Assembly (NCBI GenBank): GCA_900552755.1
Contig: USAY01000009.1
Span: 1-27,934, forward strand
Direction of reading: 5' to 3'
DNA: 27,934 nucleotides
Source: an uncultured Collinsella sp.
GTDB lineage: Bacteria > Actinomycetota > Coriobacteriia > Coriobacteriales > Coriobacteriaceae
The number at the start of each line of letters is the position of its first letter. Position 1 is the first letter of the stretch. Below are positions 22,498 to 27,934 of this stretch, in pieces. The notes under the pieces are model-generated. The model made no database searches, was not told where the DNA came from, and saw only the letters and a list, made by a program, of their open reading frames with translations. The translations under genes and the position numbers were made by a program.

Positions 22498-22971
22498 ATG
22501 AGTGTTGTTATGGCACGAATCGACAATCGCCTGCTTCACGGCATCATCGTGACGCAGTGGGCCCCGGTGTCGGGCGCGACCCGAGTCATGGTCATCGACG
22601 ACAAGGTCGCCGGCGACGAGGTCCTGAAGTCCACTATGAGGATGGCGCGCCCCGCGGGCATGGCCGTCTCGATCATCTCCGAGGAGACCGCGCTCAAGAA
22701 CTTCGCGGCGGGCAAGTACGACCGCGAGAAGGTCTTTGTCATCGCCAAGGAGCCCGAGACGATCCTTCACCTGGTCGAGTCGGGCATCGAGCTCCCGTCG
22801 CTGATCGTCGGCGGCTCGCTCGTCAAGGAGGGCGGCGTCCAGCTCACCCAGCGCGCCTATGCCTCCGCCGAGAACGTCCAGAGCTACAAGGCGCTCATCG
22901 CCCGCGGCGTCAAGGTGACGGCACAGTTCGTGCCCGCCGACAAGCCCGTCTCCGTCGCCGACCTCATCTAA
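22498..22971 (+). CDS. PTS mannose/fructose/sorbose family IIB component
   Basis: The 157-residue cytosolic protein takes phosphate from IIA and passes it to the sugar entering through IIC-IID. The phosphorylation site is H14 in RIDNRLLHGIIVTQW, the family signature. The core VMVIDDKVAGDE, the SEETALK region and LIVGGSLVKEGGVQ are all typical, and the length is normal for a stand-alone IIB. The ATG at 22498 has AGGAG six bases upstream; the frame is open further left but without a site. It is the first gene of a six-gene operon and ends 9 bp before the IIC gene. Confidence 0.93.
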   Translation: MSVVMARIDNRLLHGIIVTQWAPVSGATRVMVIDDKVAGDEVLKSTMRMARPAGMAVSIISEETALKNFAAGKYDREKVFVIAKEPETILHLVESGIELPSLIVGGSLVKEGGVQLTQRAYASAENVQSYKALIARGVKVTAQFVPADKPVSVADLI

Positions 22972-22980
22972 GGAGGGATC

Positions 22981-23766
22981 ATGGTCAACTTCACTATCCT
23001 GCAGGTCGTCCTTTTGACCCTGCTGGCCTTCATCAAGCACGTGGACTACTACGGCATCCCGATGATCTTCGTCAACTATGCCGTCTTCTGGGGCCTTATC
23101 ACCGGCGTCGTCATGGGCGACTGGCAGACCGGCCTCGTCATCGGCGGCACCATCCAGCTCATGCAGCTCGGCGTCGCGGGCTTCGGCGGCTCGTCGATTC
23201 CCGACTACGGCACGATGGCCATCATCGCCACCGCCTACGGCGTGACCCTGGGCGCGGACACGGGCCTCGCCATCGGCCTGCCGGTCGGCATGCTCGGCAT
23301 CCAGCTCGACGTCATCGTCAAGATCCTCAACGGCTTCGTCGTCGAGAAGTCCCAGAAGTTCTGCAACGAGGGTAAGTTCAATCAGATGAACGCCATCCTG
23401 TGGGTCTGCCCCGCGCTCTTCGGCCTGTGCGCCGCCCTGCCCGTCTTTGTCTCCGTGACGCTCGGCCAGCCCGCCGTCAACTGGCTCCTCGAGGTCATGC
23501 CTCAGTGGTTCCTCTCCGGCCTCACCCTCGCCGGCAAGATGCTCCCGGCCATCGGTATCGCCATGCTGCTCCGCTACATGCCCACCGGCAAGTACTTCCA
23601 GTACCTGCTCGTCGGCTTCTTCCTCTCGGCCTTCCTGAACGTGCCCATCATCGGCGCCGCCATCGTCGGCGTTGCCCTCGCGATCGCGTTCTACCAGCGT
23701 GCCGAGAGGGACACCGAGCTCGCCGCCCACGCTTCCGCAGACGCCTTCATCGGAGAGGATGAGTAA
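22981..23766 (+). CDS. PTS mannose/fructose/sorbose family IIC component
   Basis: The 261-residue integral membrane protein forms the sugar path together with IID. It has about seven hydrophobic segments and the family signature GGTIQLMQLGVAGFGGSSIPDYGTMAIIA (residues about 57-85), with a conserved mid-loop (EKSQKFCNEGKFNQMN). The C-terminal cytosolic tail is acidic. AAGGAGGG lies just before the ATG. It ends 2 bp before the IID start, so the two subunits are translationally coupled. Substrate cannot be read from the sequence; neighbours point to a fructose-type oligosaccharide or sugar. Confidence 0.94.
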   Translation: MVNFTILQVVLLTLLAFIKHVDYYGIPMIFVNYAVFWGLITGVVMGDWQTGLVIGGTIQLMQLGVAGFGGSSIPDYGTMAIIATAYGVTLGADTGLAIGLPVGMLGIQLDVIVKILNGFVVEKSQKFCNEGKFNQMNAILWVCPALFGLCAALPVFVSVTLGQPAVNWLLEVMPQWFLSGLTLAGKMLPAIGIAMLLRYMPTGKYFQYLLVGFFLSAFLNVPIIGAAIVGVALAIAFYQRAERDTELAAHASADAFIGEDE

Positions 23767-23768
23767 CC

Positions 23769-24602
23769 ATGGAAAACGAGAACATCACCGCCGTCGCCGA
23801 GGGCAAGTCCTCCGGCTACAAGGTCACCAAGAAGGATCTGCGCAACGCGAACTGGCGCTGGCTCATGAGCGTGTGCACCTTCAACTACCAGACCCAGCAG
23901 GGCGCCTCAGTCGCCTACGCCCTCTCGCCGGTCCTGAGGAAGATCTACACGAACGACGAGGACTATAAGCAAGCGCTCAACAACCACTTCCGCTACTACA
24001 ATACCCAGCCTTGGCTCGCCGCCATCATCCTTGGCGCCTGCGTGGCCATGGAGGAACGCGACGGCCTAGCGGCGGCGGACGCCGTCCAAGACCTGAAGAT
24101 CGGCACCATGGGACCGCTCGCCGGCGTCGGCGACTCCCTGCTCATGACCATGATCCCGACCATCATGGGCTCCATCGCCGCCTACATGGCCATCGAGGGC
24201 AACCCCGTGGGAGCCGGCATCTGGTTCGCGCTCATCCTGGCCATCTTCTGGGTCCGCATGCACGCCCTCGAGTTCGGCTACAAGCAGGGCGTGAAGCTCG
24301 TCACCGACTTCAGCGAGAAGCTTCCCAACCTCACTGCCGCCGCCTCCGTGCTCGGCCTCACCGTGGTCGGCTGCCTCATCGCCTCGGTCATCGGCGTCAC
24401 CTGCCCGATTAGCTTCAGCTTCGGCGACGTCTCGATGGAGATTCAGCCGCTGCTCGACAAGATCCTGCCTGCCATGATCCCCGCCGCCATCACGGGAAGC
24501 GCGTATTACCTTCTTACCAAGAAGAACGCGAGCATGACGGTCCTCATCCTCGTGGTGATCGTCCTCGCGATGGTCGCCTCCGCCGCTGGCATCCTCGCTT
24601 AG
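23769..24602 (+). CDS. PTS mannose/fructose/sorbose family IID component
   Basis: The 277-residue protein is the second membrane subunit. It has the N-terminal KKDLRNANWRWLMSVCTFNYQTQQG region, the conserved YYNTQPWLAAIILG segment, the signature DLKIGTMGPLAGVGDSLLMTMIPTIMG (about 108-134), and C-terminal membrane helices. Length and motif order are normal for the family. The ATG lies 2 bp after the IIC stop, with GAGAGGATG inside the IIC end as ribosome site. Confidence 0.94.
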   Translation: MENENITAVAEGKSSGYKVTKKDLRNANWRWLMSVCTFNYQTQQGASVAYALSPVLRKIYTNDEDYKQALNNHFRYYNTQPWLAAIILGACVAMEERDGLAAADAVQDLKIGTMGPLAGVGDSLLMTMIPTIMGSIAAYMAIEGNPVGAGIWFALILAIFWVRMHALEFGYKQGVKLVTDFSEKLPNLTAAASVLGLTVVGCLIASVIGVTCPISFSFGDVSMEIQPLLDKILPAMIPAAITGSAYYLLTKKNASMTVLILVVIVLAMVASAAGILA

Positions 24603-24628
24603 CTTCGACCCAAGAGATTGGTGAATCA

Positions 24629-25027
24629 ATGAGAAAGATAGTTGTGGCGAGCCATTCCCTTCTCGCCCAGGGCTTCAAGGACACCCTCGAGTTCCTTACG
24701 GGTAAGAGCGACGCCGTCAACGCCGTGTGCGCCTACGTGAACGACAACGGCGAGGGGCTCGACGCGGCGGTCGAGGCGGCTCTTTCGGGCACTGACGAGG
24801 TCGTCGTCCTCACCGACGCGCTCGGCGGCAGCGTGAACCAGCGCTTCTCCCGCTTCGCCTCCGACCGGATCCACGTGATCGCGGGTGTCAACCTCCCGCT
24901 CGCCATGACGGTCGCGCTCGCGCGCCCCGACGAGAAACTCGACTTCGACGCCCTCGTCGACGAGGCGCGCCAGCAGATCGTCTACGTGAACGGTGCCAGT
25001 TCCGCCGAGTGCGAAGACGACGAATAG
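24629..25027 (+). CDS. PTS mannose family IIA component
   Basis: The 132-residue cytosolic protein receives phosphate from HPr. The active site is H9 in VVASHSLLAQGF, and the switch-like DALGGSVNQRF segment (about 69-79) is typical of mannose-type IIA. A stand-alone IIA placed last among the four PTS genes is common in this family. It may also exchange phosphate with, or signal to, the EIIA/PRD domains of the LevR-like regulator. It follows IID by 26 bp with only a weak ribosome site, and ends 12 bp before the glycosidase gene. Confidence 0.92.
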   Translation: MRKIVVASHSLLAQGFKDTLEFLTGKSDAVNAVCAYVNDNGEGLDAAVEAALSGTDEVVVLTDALGGSVNQRFSRFASDRIHVIAGVNLPLAMTVALARPDEKLDFDALVDEARQQIVYVNGASSAECEDDE

Positions 25028-25039
25028 AGGAGGTCGACG

Positions 25040-26164
25040 ATGAGAGAGTTCCTTAAGGACGTGTGGATGCACGGCGGTGAGGAAAGCCGCGCCATCACCC
25101 CCGAGAACATCACGGGCGAGAAGGGCCGTGCCGCCATGTCGGCCAGCCACCTCGGCGTCGGCCGCAAGGGCTCGTGCTGCGTGCCCCTTGAGTCCGGCGA
25201 GACCATCACGCTCGCGGACATCGAGGGCCCCGGCATCATCCGCCACATCTGGATGACCGTCCCCGACAAGACCGCCGCCGGCAGCTTCGTCATGCGCGAC
25301 CTCGTGCTGCGCTTCTACTGGGACGACGAGGAGACCCCCTCGGTCGAGTGCCCTGTCGGCGACTTCTTCTGCAACGGCTTCGGTGAGCGCGCCATCGTCA
25401 ACTCGATGCCCATCTGCGTGAACCCGACGGGCGGCATGAACTGCTACTTCGAGATGCCTTTCAGGAAGCACGCCAAGGTCACGCTTACGAGCGAGCACCC
25501 CGGGTTCATTAAGTACATCTTCTACACGTTCAACTACGCGCTCACCGACGTGCCGGACGACGCCATGTACTTCCACGCCCGTTTTAACCGCGAGCGCAGC
25601 ACCCGCAGGGGCGTCGACTACACCGTGCTCGACGGCGTGCGCGGTAAGGGCTACTACGTCGGCACCTACATGGCCCTGTGCGCCCTGGAGCGCTATTGGT
25701 GGGGCGAGGGCGAGATGAAGTTCTTCCTCGACGGCGACGAGGAGTTCCCCACGGTCACCTCGACGGGAGCCGAGGACTACTTCGGCGGTGCCTGGGCCTT
25801 CCTCGACAGGCCGCCCCACGCGCTGCCCGAGGCGCAGTGCTTCAACACGCTGTTCGCCGGCTACCCGTACCGCTCGACGCGCGACGCCACGCGCGACCGC
25901 TTCAGCGCGGGCAAGCCGAACCCGAACCCGATGCTCGCGACCAACGACGACGCGCTGCCCAGGCATGGCCTCTACAGGTGGCACCTTCCCGACCCGATCT
26001 CGTTCAAGGAGGACCTGCGCGTGACGTTCCAGGACCTCGGCAACGACGACATCAAGCTCTACGAGCGCGAGGACGACATCTCCACCGTCGCCTACTGGTA
26101 CCAAAGCGAGCCGCACGCCGTGCTCGCCCCGTTTGCCGCAAGGCAGGACCGCGTGCCCAGGTAG
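25040..26164 (+). CDS. DUF2961 / GH172-family glycoside hydrolase
   Basis: The 374-residue protein belongs to the DUF2961 family, now glycoside hydrolase family 172. Characterised members act on alpha-D-fructofuranosides, difructose dianhydrides or D-arabinofuranosides. Typical features are the jelly-roll start (ITLADIEGPGIIRHIWMTV), VGDFFCNGFG, the STGAEDYFGGAW motif with conserved E245, and HGLYRWHLPDPISFKEDLRV. There is no signal peptide, so it acts in the cytosol, presumably on the product brought in by the adjacent PTS. AGGAGG precedes the ATG by six bases. The substrate is inferred from family and neighbours; phosphorylated substrates are possible and would be unusual. Confidence 0.88.
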   Translation: MREFLKDVWMHGGEESRAITPENITGEKGRAAMSASHLGVGRKGSCCVPLESGETITLADIEGPGIIRHIWMTVPDKTAAGSFVMRDLVLRFYWDDEETPSVECPVGDFFCNGFGERAIVNSMPICVNPTGGMNCYFEMPFRKHAKVTLTSEHPGFIKYIFYTFNYALTDVPDDAMYFHARFNRERSTRRGVDYTVLDGVRGKGYYVGTYMALCALERYWWGEGEMKFFLDGDEEFPTVTSTGAEDYFGGAWAFLDRPPHALPEAQCFNTLFAGYPYRSTRDATRDRFSAGKPNPNPMLATNDDALPRHGLYRWHLPDPISFKEDLRVTFQDLGNDDIKLYEREDDISTVAYWYQSEPHAVLAPFAARQDRVPR

Positions 26165-26191
26165 GGTCGCCTCGAAACAAGCCAACGTTAT

Positions 26192-26230
26192 GGGCGCCCG
26201 CGGTTGACCATGACTGCGGGCGTCCCTTTG
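26192..26230 (+). terminator. Intergenic hairpin before the kinase gene
   Basis: GGGCGCCCGC (26192-26201) pairs with GCGGGCGTCCC (26216-26226) with one bulged base, followed by TTTGT. It lies between the glycosidase and kinase genes and may reduce read-through, so the kinase could be made at a lower level than the PTS genes. Confidence 0.5.
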
Positions 26231-26243
26231 TAAGGAGGATCAC

Positions 26244-27128
26244 ATGAGCGAAAAGCAAATGAGGCTCGGCGCCCTCGAGGCCGGCGGGACCAAGATGGTC
26301 TGTGCCGTGGTGTCCGGCGACGGCGAGGTCCTCGACCGTATGGAGACCCCGACGCTTATGCCCGCCGAGACCGTCCCACAAATGGTCGAGTGGTTCACCG
26401 CCCGTGATGTGAACGCGTTGGGCATCGGCGCCTTCGGCCCGACCTGCGTCGACCCCAACGATGAGCGCTACGGTTCCATCCTTCAGACGCCCAAGCTCGC
26501 GTGGCGAGGCTATGGTCTTCGCGCCGCGTTCGCCGACGCCCTCGGGATTCCGGTGGCCTACGACACGGACGTGAACGTTGCCTGCCTCGGCGAAGTAGTC
26601 TTCGGCTGCTGCAAGGGGCTCGAGGACGCCGTCTACGTGACCATCGGCACCGGCGTGGGCGCGGGCGTCATGTGCGCGGGCAGGCTCCTTCACGGCATGC
26701 TGCACCCCGAGGCCGGCCACATGCTGGTAAGGACCCGTCCCACCGAGGAGGGACGCTGCGTCTGCCCGAGCCACGCGAGCTGTCTCGAGGGCCTCGCCTC
26801 CGGCCCCGCCATCGCCGCGCGCTGGGGAAAGCCCGCGGCCGAGCTCGCGGACAACGCTGAGGTGTGGGCGCTCGAGGGGGATTATCTGGGGCAGATGTGC
26901 GCGAACCTCGTGCTCATGTACTCGCCTCGCCGTATCGTCCTCGGCGGCGGCGTGATGCACCAGGAGCAGCTCTACGGCATCGTCCGCAAGAAGACCCTCG
27001 AATATCTGGGTGGCTACATCCAGACCGCCGAGCTTAAGGACATAGAGAGCTACATCTGCGCCCCGGGCTGCGGCGGCGACCAAGGAATCCTTGGCGCGGC
27101 CGAGCTGGCAAGAAGGGCGCTCGCGTAA
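26244..27128 (+). CDS. ROK-family sugar kinase, probable fructokinase
   Basis: The 294-residue protein would phosphorylate free hexose with ATP in the cytosol. ROK features are the N-terminal phosphate loop GALEAGGTKMVCAV, the catalytic D109 in YDTDVNVACLGE, IGTGVGAG (134-141), and a zinc site in HPEAGH plus CVCPSHASCLEG (C172, C174, H177, C180). The HPEAGH and CxCPxHxxCLEGLASGPA arrangement is that of ROK fructokinases (YdhR/GmuE-like) rather than glucokinases, which favours fructose or mannose. AAGGAGG precedes the ATG. As last gene of the operon it would capture the free sugar released by the GH172 enzyme. Confidence 0.88.
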   Translation: MSEKQMRLGALEAGGTKMVCAVVSGDGEVLDRMETPTLMPAETVPQMVEWFTARDVNALGIGAFGPTCVDPNDERYGSILQTPKLAWRGYGLRAAFADALGIPVAYDTDVNVACLGEVVFGCCKGLEDAVYVTIGTGVGAGVMCAGRLLHGMLHPEAGHMLVRTRPTEEGRCVCPSHASCLEGLASGPAIAARWGKPAAELADNAEVWALEGDYLGQMCANLVLMYSPRRIVLGGGVMHQEQLYGIVRKKTLEYLGGYIQTAELKDIESYICAPGCGGDQGILGAAELARRALA

Positions 27129-27160
27129 CTTGCGCTCTCTCCGCCATACAACGCGTTAAG

Positions 27161-27220
27161 AAAAGACGAGCGCTTCTTGCCAATTGGGCGGCAAGAAGTG
27201 CTCGTCTTTTGCATTTTTTG
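27161..27220. terminator. Strong bidirectional terminator
   Basis: A 21-bp stem (27161-27181 with 27190-27210, one G:T pair) has an AATTGGGC loop, starts with AAAAGACGAG and ends with CTCGTCTTTT followed by GCATTTTTT. It serves the kinase operon from the left and the convergent methyltransferase gene from the right. Confidence 0.92.
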
Positions 27221-27224
27221 CCTC

Positions 27225-27934
27225 TCAAAATCTTATTTTCACGATTTGCATTTTCATCCCGTTGTCACCGACCCTTGCGAGAAACCGGAAAAAGCCGCTG
27301 ACGGAAGGGTCTCTCAAATCGTTGTAACCCAGCATATAGCCGCGACTTGTGACCTGCAGACGGCTGTCCCACGCGCCGATTTCCTTGGCGGCATCCGAAA
27401 CCGCAAAATATGCCCCAACATCCTTGATTTTTGCAGTCTTAAGCCATGTTTTTGCGATCATCTTTACTGCCGTCCGATTGGCAGCATCAAAGATCAGCAC
27501 ACCGCCGGGGAAAGCGTCCGCCATCTCCCGCACCAGTTCCCGGACCTGCTGGGTCAGAAAGTAATAGAACACCCCGGAGGCAAAGAACACCGCCCCGCCG
27601 GAGGCATCGATTTTGCCAAACCATGCGGTGTCTTTCAGGTCGCAGGGGATATTTTGTTCCCGATCCCCGGCGGGCAGTAGCTGCTGCCGCAAGGCAATCA
27701 CATCCGGGAAGTCCAGATTGTAGATCTTGCATCTACCGTTGTCGCAGGTTCTGCCGGTGTTGTCCAGCCCACAGCCCAGATTGACCACCGCCGCATTGGG
27801 GTGGCCTTTCGGGTAATCCCGCACCTCAAAAGCAAGATCACTCTGCCGCATGGCCACCTCTAGCGCACCAAAGCGCTGTATCAGGCTGCGGGAGTTTTTC
27901 TCTGCCTCTGAAAAGTCGTAGTCGATCTGGTCGA
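27225..27934 (-). CDS. LCMT/PPM1-type SAM methyltransferase (N terminus beyond window)
   Basis: The frame is open to the right edge, so the N terminus is missing; about 236 codons are visible. The SAM-binding signature VVNLGCGLDNTGRTCDNGRCKIYNLDFPDVIALR matches the leucine carboxyl methyltransferase-like family, which in bacteria includes O-methyltransferases linked to natural-product pathways. A later VFFASGVFYYFLTQQVRELVREMADAFPGG block is also family-typical. A GTG at 27857 could be a start but lies inside conserved sequence (reading back LIQRFGALEVAMRQSD), so it is internal. Base composition is less GC-rich than the PTS operon, suggesting transfer from a clostridial source. Substrate is unknown. 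Confidence 0.85.
   Translation of the reverse strand, partial: DQIDYDFSEAEKNSRSLIQRFGALEVAMRQSDLAFEVRDYPKGHPNAAVVNLGCGLDNTGRTCDNGRCKIYNLDFPDVIALRQQLLPAGDREQNIPCDLKDTAWFGKIDASGGAVFFASGVFYYFLTQQVRELVREMADAFPGGVLIFDAANRTAVKMIAKTWLKTAKIKDVGAYFAVSDAAKEIGAWDSRLQVTSRGYMLGYNDLRDPSVSGFFRFLARVGDNGMKMQIVKIRF

Noticed and set aside
22033..23730. A 565-codon minus-strand open frame opposite the PTS genes.
   Set aside because: The opposite strand encodes clear PTS IIB and IIC proteins; the antisense product is low-complexity and has no domain.
24626..26185. A 519-codon minus-strand open frame opposite IIA and GH172.
   Set aside because: It is antisense to two recognised genes with ribosome sites, and its composition reflects high third-position GC only.

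Overview
The window (about 28 kb, GC-rich, short intergenic gaps, strong AGGAGG-type ribosome sites) looks like a chromosome segment of a gut actinobacterium of the class Coriobacteriia (Collinsella/Olsenella-like). That assignment is an inference from protein character and composition. Bases 1 to about 18,890 are accessory DNA. From about 18,891 onward is resident chromosome carrying a sugar-uptake operon.

Accessory part, left (1-7,260). The right part of an IS21-family insertion sequence (istA 3' part, istB, right end near 1,891) sits directly against a type III restriction-modification locus. The methyltransferase gene lacks its 5' half, including the DPPY catalytic motif; the restriction subunit gene is full length and ends in a clear terminator. 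A DUF2958 gene and a very acidic 97-residue protein follow.

Accessory part, middle (7,300-16,900). A membrane-anchored Cys/His-rich protein is divergent from a small XRE regulator across a tandem repeat. Then a minus-strand operon reads from 16,855 down to 9,274: excisionase, tyrosine integrase, MobC-like protein, small protein, VapE/VirE-type ATPase, a 223-bp gap packed with eight GGTGCC/GGCACC hexamers, an unknown gene, a ribbon-helix-helix relaxosome protein, a relaxase and a VirD4/TraG-type coupling protein. No type IV secretion channel genes are present, so this is best read as an integrative mobilizable element.

Accessory part, right (17,046-18,890). A double-HTH regulator and an unknown gene lead to ATCGAGTGGGAGTAA at 18,876-18,890, which encodes the IEWE-stop terminus of GMP synthase (guaA). 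It is followed by a terminator and preceded by 11-bp tandem repeats. This is read as the right attachment site of an island inserted in guaA. The intact guaA and the left end lie outside the window.

Chromosomal part (18,891-27,934). A gene-poor 680-bp stretch is followed by a LevR-like PRD/PTS regulator whose AAA+ domain has lost GAFTGA and the Walker B acids. Next is a co-directional operon: mannose-family PTS IIB, IIC, IID and IIA, a DUF2961/GH172 glycosidase, and a ROK fructokinase-type kinase. A simple model is that the PTS imports and phosphorylates a fructose- (or arabinose-) containing oligosaccharide, GH172 cleaves it, and the kinase captures the released free sugar. A 21-bp-stem terminator separates this operon from a convergent SAM methyltransferase gene (LCMT/PPM1 type) that runs off the right edge.
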